A stretch of DNA of 64,000 nt from Gossypium raimondii (lineage: Eukaryota > Streptophyta > Magnoliopsida > Malvales > Malvaceae), in contig NC_068570.1 in NCBI RefSeq assembly GCF_025698545.1, forward strand, positions 52,037,924 through 52,101,923. The letters are read 5' to 3'. Position numbers and translations under genes: made by a program. The notes below the pieces were generated by a model. The model saw only the letters and a program-made list of their open reading frames with translations. It had not been told where the DNA came from and did not search any database. Positions 34,901 to 46,526 of this stretch are shown here, in pieces. The first letter of the stretch is position 1. Each line of letters starts with the position of its first letter.

Positions 34901-36417
34901 TGATAGTAGAGCCTTGTTGGAGGAGTTGGTTGTAAAGCCAACTCATGTCTTTCAGATTTTGGAAGAACAAGTGAAAGATACTTAGTGCGACTGATTCAAG
35001 CAAAAGATAATGTCTGGTAAGGTAGTAAACTTCAACATAGGTAATTAAGGCGAGCTTAGATACAAAAATAGAACGTTTGTGCTAGTAGGGAATAAACTAA
35101 GGAATGAATTATTGAAAGAAGCTCACCAAGGACCATTTTCACTTCACTGAGGTAGTATCAAGATGTACCGAGATTTGAAAGACTCATACTGGTGGCTTAA
35201 TATGAAAAAGGAAATATCAGAGTATGTTTCAACGTGTATGACTTGTTAAAGAGTGAAGACTGAACATCAAGTCCCATTAAGTAAGTTGTACCCCTTGAAA
35301 ATCCCAGAGTAGAAATGGGATAAGATTACGATAGACTTTGTTTCAAGGTTACCTCTTACTCTCTCCAAGAAGAATTCTATTTGGGTAATAATGGATTGGC
35401 TCACGAAGTCAGCACACTTTCTACTAGTGAACACTACCTATTCCCTGGAGAAGTTGGCTGAAATATATATTGCCAAGATAGTACACTTGTATGGAATACC
35501 CTCTTCTATAGTGTCCGACAGAGATCCAAGGTTTGCTTCGAGATTTTAGAATCAATTACAAAATTTCTTAGAATCAAAGTTTAAATTTAGCATTATGTTC
35601 CACCTTCAGACTAACAACCAATTTGAAAGGATCATCCAAATATTAGAGGATATGCTAAGAAGCTGTGTGATATACTTTGGAATCAACTAGGAGAAATATA
35701 TCCCTTTGGTGGAATTCGCTTACAATAACAGTTATCATACCAGCCTAAAGATGTCTCCCTTCGAAGTTTTGTATAAAAGAAGGTGTAGGACACCTACCTA
35801 ATAGGTGGAATTGAGAAAAATAATAATGGGCCCAGACTTAGTGCAAGAAACAGAGGAAAAAGTCGCAATGATCCGTAGCCACTTAAAGGCGGCTCAAGAT
35901 CTACAAAACTCACATGTGAATCTAAAGAGGAAAGAAATTTCTTTCAAAATAGGGGATAAAGTGTTCTAGAAAGACTCCCTATGGAAAAAGATTATCTGAT
36001 TTGGTCAGTAAGGAAAACTAAGTCCAAGGTTTATGGGACCCTATGAGGTTTTGGACAAAGTGGGTCCAGAGGCGTATAGATTGGGTTTGCCTCCTGAACT
36101 GTCGAGGATCCACAATGTATTCCATGTATATATGTTAATGAGGTACAAGTCCAATCCTGATCATGTGGTACAAATTGAGGAGCTTGAAGTTGAACCAAAG
36201 TTATCTTATGAGGAAGAGCATGTTTGTATCTTAAATAGAGATGTTAAGGAGTTAAGAAATAAGAGGATCCCCTCGGTTAAGGTATTGTAGAGGAATCATC
36301 TCACCGAAGAAGCCACATGGGAGAGAGAAAGTGAAATGAAAGTTTAGTACCTTCATCTGTTTCTAAGTATGAATTTCAAGGACGAAATTTTCTAAATGGT
36401 AGAGAGTTGTAACATTC

Positions 36418-38398
36418 ACCCAGCAAAGCCACAATATTCAAGTACTATTATTAGAAGTAAGACTTATAGAATAGGTTCTGAGTGAATATGGTACTAGATA
36501 TGACTATGTACTCAAAGACTATAATATGCGCCTTTGGGTGAAGCCTTTATTAAGGTGAGCTTGGTGGTTTGGCGAACTCCTTACAGGGTATATGCTACCC
36601 CAGCTGATGGACGTTAATGTTTATTCCTTAAGTTCTAAGCCCTTAGTTTGAAAGAAATGTTAGTTTTCTTATTATTTTATTTAGAACCATTTAGTTGGCC
36701 TAAAGAGTACTAGTTAAAATGCCATAATGTTTTTGAAATTGGAAGGACATGCATTTCAAATGAGAGAAAATTTTATTAGTCACGGATACCAAAGGAAGGG
36801 TTGTGGGAGGTCAAACTTGCCCACTAAGTTTTCCTTTCACATGCACCTGTATAAAGCCAGCATTGGCTTCCTGACCAAGTTTTGTGCTTTCTTTGGCAAA
36901 CTTAATTTTTCTTTCCAAAATCTTTCTCTACATTTTTTTTGGAAAACTCGAGAACTAAGACTTGCCTGAAGGATCGAGTTCATTGTATTCAGCAAACTCC
37001 ACCGATGTAGTACCTGGTAAATACCGATGAAACTCAAGTTATTTTCATGGTTATCTACGTTTTATGCTTTAGGGTTAGTTTAAGGGAAATAAAGAGGAAA
37101 CTTTCAAATTTTGGGTTTCCTGTTAATAGTCTTGTTAGGCATGTTTAATTTATGGTAAAATGATATGATAAGATAACTCTTCATGTTATAGCTCAAGAAA
37201 CTCCTGAAAGCTCCCGAGTAAGGAAAAGGGTCTTACTGTCTGAGCTTTTCTGTAACTTATCTGGTCAGTTTCTTCATACTCCATGAGTGTGTTATGTGTT
37301 TGTTCATGTTTGGTATAATGTAAGTTTACCTATTTTGTGAAGGTAAAGTGTTTGCACCAAAGTAACAAATATTTATTATGAAAAGTCTGGTTTGGCTTAT
37401 ATGCATAAACGTTATAAAGGTCTTGCTTTATGTTGAATTAATACCTGCATACTCTGAAAGGAACCATATGGTCTGAACAAAAAAGAAATGAAATCATGGC
37501 ATTGCCTTCAATGATATGAGCATTGAACTGAAAGATCGCGATACATGAGAATGGTTATGTAGCCTCTGGTAGGGCAAATGTAATTACAAACCAGATTGGT
37601 AAAGCATGACAAAGGGAAAGAAATGTACAAATGATATGATCTTTGAGCACGGACTAGGGTTTTAGCCAACACGAAGAAGGTTATTTACCTAATTGTATGG
37701 GTGTAATGTATGCGCCAAAGGAACTTAGTTTTCTATAAGGTATGTGCAAGTTTTGTATTTCACCAATGGGCGAATTGTATAAAGTTTGCTTGTGTATACT
37801 ATTCACCAATTGGAAAATAGTATAAAGTCTGCTTGTGTATAGTATTTGCCAATAGACAAATTGTATAAAGCCTGCTTGTGTATAGTATTCGCCAATAGGT
37901 GAACTATGTGTTTCACTGAGTTGAAAAGGTTCATTTGTTTATCGTATGTATAACTTAATGTTTGCTCTGAAACTCATGAAGTTCTATGAACTTACTTCGT
38001 TACATTTCCTTCTCAAGATCATTGAAGAAGTAAATGAATCACCAAAGACCACGCTTGAGGATATTTTCTATTTTGAGACTTATAATGATTTTGTGTTATG
38101 CATGACAATGGAGGTGGCGTTAAGGCTTGGGATATTAAAGAACAATATTTTGTAACTAAAATTGTATTCGTCAAAGTATAAATTTTCCTTGAGTTTTGTA
38201 ATGAAGCTTATGGTCTCGATTTGTAATGGATTACTTCATGATTCAGTATTTCAAAATTTTGTTATCTTAAGTTAGCTTTGATGAAGTCTAACTTCTTTTC
38301 AAATTGCGTTTGGAGAAAAGGAAAGGATGTAAGGCTTTAACGAGCCATTCTTGGATCTTCCTCAAGGGGTCGGGTATTGAGTGCTACAGACTGTATTC
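36418..38398 (+). repeat. 3' LTR of the gypsy element (1981 bp)
   Basis: Begins TGTAACATTCACCCAGC and ends GAGTGCTACA, followed by the target repeat GACTG. It carries the ~42-bp repeat run at about 37757-37905. Confidence 0.9.
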
Positions 38399-38403
38399 GT
38401 CCA

Positions 38404-38750
38404 AACATAAGTAAATGATTAAGAAAGAGTAAAGGGCCCTGAACTTATTTATGTTGTGTTTATGTTTCATGTTTCGATGTTAAGAGACTGTGCTTGGAGG
38501 GAAAATGCCAGGACTATGCCAACGAGGTGTATCGGTTTATTATGCATACAGTGTTGTTGGAGTGGTGTATTGTAAGAGTTTACTTTAATGATGCTATGGG
38601 GATACTGGTGGAACAAATTGATCACGATTTTAATGAAGCAAATGAAACCATGAAAGGTGTTGAAGAAGATGAAAGCCTTGAGGGCGTTGATGCATTTGGT
38701 GTTGTTAAGGCCGAGTTTCAGGTTTCTCGTTTCTTATTTAATTTTCTTTT
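38404..38750. other. Unassigned stretch with an 86-codon open frame
   Basis: An open frame runs from 38494 to 38754 (MEGKCQDYANEVYRFIMHTV...). It runs directly into the LINE fragment and may be part of that element or of an older repeat. I do not recognise a domain and do not call a gene. Confidence 0.3.
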
Positions 38751-39110
38751 ATGATGAATCCAAAATTTCTTTTTTGGAATGTGTAAGGGTGTGTTCATGT
38801 ACAATTTATTAGTTTTCGTAAGGAATATCTTAGATAACAGAAGTTGGATATTGTTTTCTTAGTTGAAACGAGAGTTAGTGGTTCCAAAGCTGATTCTATT
38901 ATTGAAAAAATTGGTATGCGATTTTCTTTAAGGTACAACTCTAGATTTTATCTGATTAAAAAACCTATGCAGGAAATGCTGCAAATGTTGGAACATGATG
39001 CTCATGGACCCTTTACTACTTTTATTCTTGTTAATTAGGCTATATTTCTTTTAATGCCTTCCTTCTTGTTACCAAAAAAGGAAACTTTAGGAAACAAAAG
39101 AAAATCAAAT
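38751..39110 (+). mobile_element. Truncated LINE (L1-type) fragment
   Basis: From the ATG at 38751 the reading MMNPKFLFWNV then, after a stop, GC.....FISFRKEYLR and QKLDIVFLVETRVSGSKADS is the start of an L1-type endonuclease (LFWNVxG and ETRVSGSKAD are hallmark strings of plant LINEs). At least two in-frame stops interrupt it. The text then jumps to what looks like the 3' end (TTAGGCTATATTTCTTTTAA...TTGTTACCAAAAAAGGAAAC), so most of the element, including reverse transcriptase, is missing. The exact ends are uncertain. Confidence 0.7.
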
Positions 39111-39214
39111 TAAAAAGCATGAGAAATATAATTTACCATATTTTTATACTAAAAACTAAAATCAAAATTTAAAAATTTAAGTAAAAAATTGTGAGGGTGA
39201 GTGTGCACCACCAA

Positions 39215-39675
39215 GGGTGTTCAAACTTCGGTTAAAACTTAATTAACCGACCGAATTGATCTAATTCTTTTAACCGGTCAGTTAACCAATCTAGTTCGTT
39301 CAGAGATCAGTTAAAGGTTTTCTGAAATTTCGGTTAACGGTTAATTCGGTTCGAAATCGGTTAATTAACCAAATTAACAGAACTTAATAAATAGTATTAT
39401 ATATTATATGTATTAGGTTATTACTAATTCGGTTAATTCGGTCAAATGAACACTATAAATTCTTTTATATGTTTCATACTTGTTTTAACCATAAAAAACA
39501 AAACATGTAAATTTCAGTTAATTCGGTTAACCGACCGAATTAACCAAAATATTTCAGTTCGATTATTTTAAAAAAAAAATCGATTCGGTTAACGATTAAA
39601 GGATGAAAGTTCGGTTAATTCAGTTAATACTAGTTCGGTTCGCTTAACCAATCGGTTAACCTTTTGAACACCCCT
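39215..39675. mobile_element. hAT-like miniature, 461 bp, TAGGGGTGTTCAAA family
   Basis: The ends are GGGTGTTCAAAC (39215) and TTTTGAACACCCCT (to 39675). They are flanked by a perfect 8-bp direct repeat ACCACCAA (39207-39214 and 39676-39683). The interior is built of repeated GGTTAACCG/CGGTTAATTCGG palindromes. It is noncoding. Confidence 0.85.
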
Positions 39676-40733
39676 ACCACCAAGGGAACTGTGTCTCCTT
39701 TATTGTTTGTGTGTGGGGATAAAAATGAATTTATGAGAAATTAACGAAGGTTTTAAGGCGTGTATCAATGTCACTTTCTTTAAGGCTCTAGTCGCTTCAC
39801 TTATATTATGGTGTGCAAATAAATCTCGAGGATACAATGAAGCCCAATGACTACCTACATTTTCAATTGATGGAAATAGTTCACTAATATCAATTTCTAT
39901 AACAAATTTATAAAACAATCTAGGAATATGAAAGATGATGGGAGACTAGAAAAAAAACTTTGTTTCTATATTTTTGAATGTGTTACACAAATGAAATTTC
40001 ACTTCTATTTATAAAAGGTCATATGACTCTTCATAGGGACATAACTACTCAAATTGATAACCATATCTTTAGTAATAAATATAATTATTCAATAGATATA
40101 TATCTGAATAATTATGCGTATTTATTAATAATCAAGTTACATAACTTTTGAATTTAAGAGATAATTTTTGTTAATAATCAAGTGGCGTGACTTTTGGTTG
40201 CGTACAACTTTTCATTTATAGTTATTAAAACATTATATATTTTTTGAAAATGTTCCAACAAAACCTAAACTTTGAACCAACAGATTTTTTTTTTTTTTGT
40301 CTAATCTCAATTTTCAAAAATTGAGATGAGGTTGGAATTTGAATGGATAGATTAAACTGTATCTACCTGTTAAAAAAAAGTTTTTGATGAGGTATTTGTT
40401 ATTGCTTCATTTTATTTCATGGTCAGTAATGCATAATTAGGCGAGCTGAGACTGTAGAGGGTGGCTGCTTGTTGTTGTAGTAAGAAATTGCAGCTTCCGA
40501 CTATGCTTACAAAAAGGGAAGATGGGCTTTTACAAATCAGCCTTCTTAGCTAATTTCCAAGGAAAATGATAGATTTGTTTTATAATTATCTGGGAATTGA
40601 CAAAGGAAGTTACACACATGGCCTTAAAATATGGCTGATCAAATTTTTGGCTAAAACCATGAACTGACGAGGCAGACGAAGAACTTTTGTTACGGGTGGA
40701 TCTTGCTCACCCGTTTATGCATTGTATGATGAT
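39676..40733. other. Intergenic, no gene supported
   Basis: A 72-codon minus-strand frame at 39700-39918 (contains SELFPSIENVGSHWASLYPR) is not recognised and lacks other support. Otherwise the DNA is AT-rich. Confidence 0.4.
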
Positions 40734-41095
40734 TAGGGGTGTTCAAATTTTGGTTAAAATTAAATTAATCAACTGAATCGATCTAATTCAGTTAATCGGT
40801 TGGTTAATCGAGTTAATTTGGTCGGATGTCGGTTAATGATTATTTTAAAGTTCGGTTATCGATTAATTCGGTTCGAAATCGGGTAATTGATTAAATTAAT
40901 CGAACTTAATAAACATTATCAATTTTTTTATATGTTTTGTACTTGTTTTAACTAAAAATATATAAATTTTGGTTAATTCGGTTAAATGACCGAATTAACA
41001 GAAATATTTCGGCTCGGTTAAAGGTTAAATGATTAAAAAGTTCAACTAATTCAGTTAATACTAGTTTGGTTCAGTTAACCGTTTAAACACCCCTA
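40734..41095. mobile_element. Second TAGGGGTGTTCAAA-family miniature, 362 bp
   Basis: Starts TAGGGGTGTTCAAATTTTGG and ends GTTTAAACACCCCTA, with the same GGTTAATTCGG-type interior as the copy at 39215. Flanking 8-mers (ATGATGAT/TATGCTAG) no longer match convincingly, so this is the older insertion. Confidence 0.75.
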
Positions 41096-41763
41096 TATGC
41101 TAGTCTCCAAATCTCATCATGTGTGGGTTTTAATTCAGTTAGTGTAATTTGTGGGCTTTAATTTAGATTATACCCATTTTTAATCCGTTTATACTATAAT
41201 AATTTGATACTTGTAATTACTCGAAAATATATCTATATTTACACTAAATATTTTTTTGGGTTGAGATGGGAATTTGGATAGAAACAATCTCCAAATCCAA
41301 ATATATAAATGATTATTTTGGAGTAGGAAAGAATTGGAGACCGCCATAAGATGCACAAACTTGAATGTTATATGTTGCCACATTTTGATATCATGGGTTA
41401 CTAATTACATTCAAATTATGAAGATTAAATTAAGTAGATTATGTCTTTGATTCGCCCACATAATGCCTCTTAACCTTAACCTTTTTGCTCATCATATCAT
41501 TTTGATTTATAGTCATAGTTGATACTTATTAAGTGCTAATATTATCTTAATATAGTATAACAAGTATGATATATAATTCATTAATTACATAACCAAATCA
41601 AATATGATAATATATGCAATCTAATAGAAATATACATTCGAAAGAGTGAATGATTACTAAATTAAAATTAGAAAGTCCATTTTCGTCATATCCTAAGATC
41701 TTAAAACGAAGTTACAAATCAACTAGCAAAAACTGCATTTAGTGGTGGCATGGGATTGATCTC
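41096..41763. other. AT-rich intergenic DNA, no gene seen
   Basis: No coding, RNA or repeat structure recognised. The last five bases, ATCTC, are the target repeat of the next element. Confidence 0.4.
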
Positions 41764-44175
41764 TGTAGCAACCTAATTTTGCCCGGCCCAATGCATAAAC
41801 CCAAAATAAAAATAAAATAAATAAAACCCAAATCACAAGCACAAACCAATATAAAACCCTAAAAGCCCAACCAACCAAAGCCTAAAACCTTAAAAATTTC
41901 AGAAAATTGTAGCCACCCTAAAGCTTCCAGTCACCGCTCCTTGCCACGTCAGCAGGCACTTCTCCCAAAGACACCCACACCCCGAGGTTTGCCGCTCTGC
42001 CATCGTTTCACCGAAATGGCTAAGGGCACACCTTCCCATCGTTGTTGACCACCATGGACGCCTGCAAAAAAGAAAAACAAAAGGACAAAAACAGCAAAAA
42101 AAGGGAAAAATAAAAATGAATATCTTGTAATATGTTCGGCTATAAAAGCCATAACAACACATGTATTTTTTGAAAAACAAGAAATCAAAAATATAAAAAA
42201 CCGAATGCAAAAAAAGGTGATTCAATTATTCATTTTTATTTATTTTTCAAAACAGATAGAGTAAATAATAAAAAATAGTTTTTTTTACCTGTTTCGGTCA
42301 TCGATGAGAACCATCTCCTGCTCGAGAAGCCTCGGTGTCCCTCTAAGGCTCTGTTGAGGGCCTCGTCGGAGGGGAGAAGAAACCAAAAGGTTTCTTTACT
42401 TTTGGCCCGATTTTACCAAGCTTTTGGCGTTTTTAACCTCAAAACGGGGTTCCTTGTAAAAAGGGGATTAAAAGGGGGATTTTGGAAATTTTTCGGCCAC
42501 TGGAGACGACAGTCACCGTCGCCAACGACCGGTGGCTACGGCAGAGCTACGGCAGCTCCCATGGTCGGCCTAAGGAAAACTTCAAAGGAAAAAAAAGGGA
42601 AGGGGATTTTTTTTTTTAGAAACTAAAAAAAATAAAATTTTAACCATTTTTTTTACTTATATAGCCCTATAAAACGGCGTTGTTTTGGGCTTAATTTTCA
42701 AATGCCAAAACAGCATCGTTTTAGGCCTGACGCGCCAACCCGATCCGGGTCTCTTGGGATCTGCGCGTTTTCGTAGAAAGGGTCTATTTATGGCCCTGGT
42801 CCTTCTGCCTTTTTAGTTTTTTAAATCTGGTCCTAATTTCACTATTTCTTCTTTTTAGAAATTATGCTACTCAATTTGGATTCGTTTTCAGTTTGATCCT
42901 TATACAGCTGACCCCTCGGGGAATGACGCATGTACTTTTTTGGATTAATTGTCGTCGGAGTCCTTGAACTTTTACATTGCATTTTAATTTAGTCCTTTAT
43001 GTCATTTTCTTAATTCAGACATCAGATTTCATTAGACTTTCAATTTAGTCCCTTATTTCCCCTTTTCTTTATTTATTTTGCAATTTATAATTTAATCTTC
43101 GCTTAAATTTCAATTTAATCCCTCAGTTGGTTAATTTTGCCTCTTTATTTACTATGTCATTTATTTTAACACTTAAATTTATGTTATTTACATTTCCTTT
43201 CATTTATACATTTTATTTTTTTTATTTTACCTTTGTTATTATTATCATTATTTTATTTATTCATATTATTATTATGATAATAATTATGATATGATTAGTG
43301 TTAGTATTATTATAAATCGATATTCTCATTACTATTATAATTGCATTATTATCGTCATTTATCAACATGGTTTTTATTTATTTTATTTATTTATTTTATC
43401 TTATCTTTTATTTATTACCCTAATATCGTCCTTTCATTTTTACCTACATAGCTATCTAGTTTTATTTTGCTATCATCATTTCACGTGTTATATTACAACA
43501 TATTCACCCGATTTTTTTTAAATGCATATCGTTTTAAAAAAAAAGTTATCCTCGTTTTATCTAACGTGTAGAAAATGCTTAAAACCAAGGCAATGTTCAC
43601 TATTTTTGGAATTAGAGGAGCCGTGCTCCTAACGTATGGAGTATGGCCTCTTTCTAAAACCGAAATAATTGAATATCCATTTTTAAAAAAAAATGAAAAA
43701 ACGAGATTAAAGTAATGATTAAATGGTGATTATTTTTGTTTTCAAGGATTAAAAGCACCGTGTCCTAACTTACGTGGCATGATCTTTTCTTCTCGATTAA
43801 CTTAAAATAGGGCCTTTTCATGAAAATTAACTTAGTTAAGCGATATTTTAATATAAAAAATCATGCAAAGAGGGATCGTATTTTAAATTTTCTTCGAATT
43901 TTCAATTATCGACACCAATCCTCATATGTAACCGACTCTTGAACTCACACTCTTGGATTTCGTAGGCTAAAAATTATCGTTTTAGTAAAATCTAATCTTT
44001 TATTAAGATGATTAAATTTTGAGGTGGCCCGATTACACCTAATAAAAAGGATCGGCGGCGACTCCATTTTTATTTTTTAAAATAAAAGTCGATTTCAAAA
44101 AAAAGGTTTCGACAGCTTGGCGACTCCGTTTTCATTTTTTAAAATAAAAATTTATTAAAAAAAAAAGTTTCGACA
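41764..44175. mobile_element. Solo LTR, 2412 bp, with perfect target repeat
   Basis: Starts TGTAGCAACCTAATTTTG, ends GTTTCGACA, and is flanked by the perfect 5-bp repeat ATCTC (41759-41763 and 44176-44180). It has no gag-pol domain; open frames inside (for example 42354-42626) are chance. The 3' terminus carries a near-tandem duplication of ~57 bp (44057-44114 and 44119-44175), both copies ending in TTTCGACA. It is probably a gypsy-type LTR left by LTR-LTR recombination. Confidence 0.85.
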
Positions 44176-44180
44176 ATCTC

Positions 44181-44856
44181 CTTTGAAGAACCACCAATTT
44201 CGATAAGCGATTTGTTATTGACGGATAGTATTAATCTTACATGAGTTAATTAAGTGTTTTTAATGTAATCACTTGAGACCTTCTTTTTTTTTAAACAGAA
44301 TTCTCTTTCTCTATAAAGAAAGGAAAGGAGGCAAACAGATTGGAGAAGAATGGTGGTTAATGGTAGTTATCCCATGACTTGTGTTGTCCAATTTTTCAAC
44401 CAATCAAAGGGTATTTTAATGAAGTTAGTAAGAGTATTCCTCATGCGATTTGTTCTATATTTAATCTAATTTAAATTTAGACATCTTATGATTGTTTAAT
44501 CGATAGAATATTATTATAATTGTAGTTATGTACGTAAATATACTGTTTAAATTAATTAATTGGTCTGGTTAAATTGAAATTTTGGAATAATAATTAGTTA
44601 AAATTCAGAAAAATCAGATTTTTTTTTTTTAATTGTTTCTGGAAGTGTTAACAAAATTGGTGGGTACACAGCAACCATTCCATTGTTTCTAGGAAGCTGC
44701 CTGTAGGGTGTAAGCTACCTTTTTGTCTCTATTGTGCTAACCTTCTTGCTTAACACACACACTTCACCCCATCTTTCTCTTTCAAAAGAATCCCTTCCTT
44801 GTTTCTTAAGCAACGCTAGAGAGTAACATATACTTTCCTGTTGTGTGACAATAGCT
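44181..44856. promoter_or_regulatory. Upstream region of the early-nodulin-like gene
   Basis: About 680 bp between the solo LTR and the ENODL start codon. It should hold the promoter and leader; CT-rich leader-like DNA lies at ~44760-44800. No clear TATA box was chosen. The nearby LTR may influence expression (inference). Confidence 0.4.
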
Positions 44857-45647
44857 ATGACAATGGTGACGAAGATGGTGATGGTTCTTGTTTTCATGGC
44901 AGCCAGTACTGGTGTGAAATGGGTCGGAGCACAAGTGCATCACGTGGTCGGAGGTGACCGTGGCTGGGACCCTTCATTTGACGTTGCATCTTGGTCTTCC
45001 GGTAGGATCTTCAGGGTCGGAGACAAAATCTGTAAGTCGGCTCTTAATTACAAAACATTTCCAGCTTCGTTTAACTATTGGTTTTGGTAAAAGAAAAAGA
45101 GTGCAATGCCTATGTTACATCAACTTACAGAAGACAATTCCCAAAGCATTAATGAATCGTGTTAAATATACTTTATTGTCGTTCCTCACCATGTTTCATC
45201 CATCAGCTGCGTTTCTTACTTTGCATACATGCTTTAGTGAATAATGTTATTACTAAATGTTGTGCAGGTTTCCCCTACTCTGCAGCACAGGAGAGCATCG
45301 TAGAGGTAAAGAGCAAGGATGAATATGAGTCGTGCGATGTAGGAAACCCCATAAGGATGTATACAGTGGGCTTAGATGGCATCGAATTGGATGGGGAAGG
45401 GATTCGATACTTCATGAGCAGCAAGCCTGAGAGCTGCAAAAGGGGTCTAAAGCTACGCGTGGAGTTAATGCCTTTGCAGAGCCCAGAATTCCCCCAAGAG
45501 ATATTGTCAGAGTCAGAATCAGAGTCAGACAACTCTGATTGGAGCATAGCCGCCGCGCCCACAACCCCTTCCCCATCAGTCCAGCTTTATGGGAACTTCC
45601 TACTTTCATCATTTGGGCTCTTGCTTTGCACTTGTATGGCTATTTAG
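44857..45647 (+). CDS. Early nodulin-like (phytocyanin) GPI-anchored protein
   Basis: Two exons, 44857-45031 and 45268-45647, in frame, 184 aa. Residues 1-~26 are a signal peptide (MVMVLVFMAAS, cut near VGAQ). The plastocyanin-like domain spans ~27-126, with Cys81 and Cys115 as the conserved disulfide pair and hallmark blocks GGDRGWDPSF, WSSGRIFRVGDKI, ESCDVGNPIRMYT and GEGIRYF. Copper ligands are absent: Gln67 replaces the first His, and the usual FICG..GHC reads FMSSKPESC, so it is an ENODL-type non-copper phytocyanin. An acidic Ser/Glu tract (SESESESDNSD) and a Pro/Ser stretch precede a hydrophobic C-terminus (LLSSFGLLLCTCMAI), a GPI-anchor signal. It probably sits on the outer plasma membrane or cell wall face. 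It most resembles the ENODL16/17 'lamin-like' group (from memory). Confidence 0.92.
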
Positions 45648-46526
45648 TTGGCTTATTACTCATCCGTTTTAGCCTATGTTTGCCTTATGCTCTATATCCT
45701 ATAATAAATCTAATGTAGTTATCCAAAACTTGACAAGGCAAGGTAAAATAATTTAATAATTCAACCATTAATCAATTAATTGATTTTTTTTAAATACTAT
45801 ATTTTAACAAACGATAGTATTTGTCTTCTAATAGATTATATAAATATTTTAAAATAAGAAAATCAATTTAGTATATATTAAATCAATCCGATATCAATCT
45901 GGAGAATACTACCTTTACAAATATTTTATATATATTTAAAGTGAATCTATTTTACTAAACTCAATGTGCATGAATCATCAGAATGTTAAAATATTAACCC
46001 TACAAAAAGTTAAAAAGTGCGCAATGTAAATGAATCTCCCCCAACACACACGCCCATACACATATATATTAGATGATGCAATGTGTTTTAAAAGTGCCAA
46101 TGGCTCAAGTTTTCAGACGAAATGTTGACATAACAGGATAGTTTGTAGTTTCCAACAGATTGATAAGGCAACATGGGAATGCCAGCACCTATACGGCTAA
46201 ACCTGAAAATTATAACTGTGTGAGATTTTTTTTAGCCCTTCTGCTAATATAATAAGGAAACTCCCCATTCAGCATGACAAAATGTCAAACTCTAAATTCC
46301 AGAAAAATCCATGTAGGTATACAGTGTCCAGGTACCTGTCTTAAAATTCACATAGAAAGATGCCTGCTTACAAGGATGATACACCAGATTTCCTTATCAC
46401 CTCTTGTTTCTAACTTGCCACTCGCAAAATCCATTTCCAGAAAATGCAAGTTACACTTTCCCCTCTCTGTTGACGACCAAAGCATAAGACTTTATTACGG
46501 CACACCTTGAAACACAGATATAAACC
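45648..46526. other. Convergent 3' flanks of ENODL and RAP74
   Basis: The two genes point at each other, so this interval should hold both 3' UTRs. AATAAA-like signals occur (ATAATAAATC near 45700). No other gene is seen. Confidence 0.5.

Larger units (their letters stand above)
26629..38398 (+). mobile_element. Ty3/gypsy chromovirus-like element, heavily decayed, nested
   Basis: An 11.8-kb gypsy element with LTRs at 26629-28615 and 36418-38398 and the target repeat GACTG on both sides (26624-26628 and 38399-38403). A primer-binding site complementary to initiator-Met tRNA (TGGTATCAGAGCC) starts at 28620. Gag with zinc-finger-like Cys clusters, protease, reverse transcriptase, RNase H and integrase occur in gypsy order, and a chromodomain-like stretch lies near 36.25-36.34 kb, pointing to the Del/Tekay type. 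In a 200-base sample the LTRs differ at about 10%, implying an insertion several million years old. It is broken in well over a dozen places. A solo LTR of another family (28991-31963) sits in its gag region. Confidence 0.92.

Noticed and set aside
36727-36969. 80-codon frame
   Set aside because: Inside the 3' LTR of the gypsy element; no protein family matches.
39700-39918. 72-codon minus-strand frame containing SELFPSIENVGSHWASLYPR
   Set aside because: Not recognised, no neighbouring exons, and no promoter-like DNA; retained only as a note.
42354-42626. 90-codon frame
   Set aside because: Lies wholly inside the solo LTR at 41764-44175 and has no domain.
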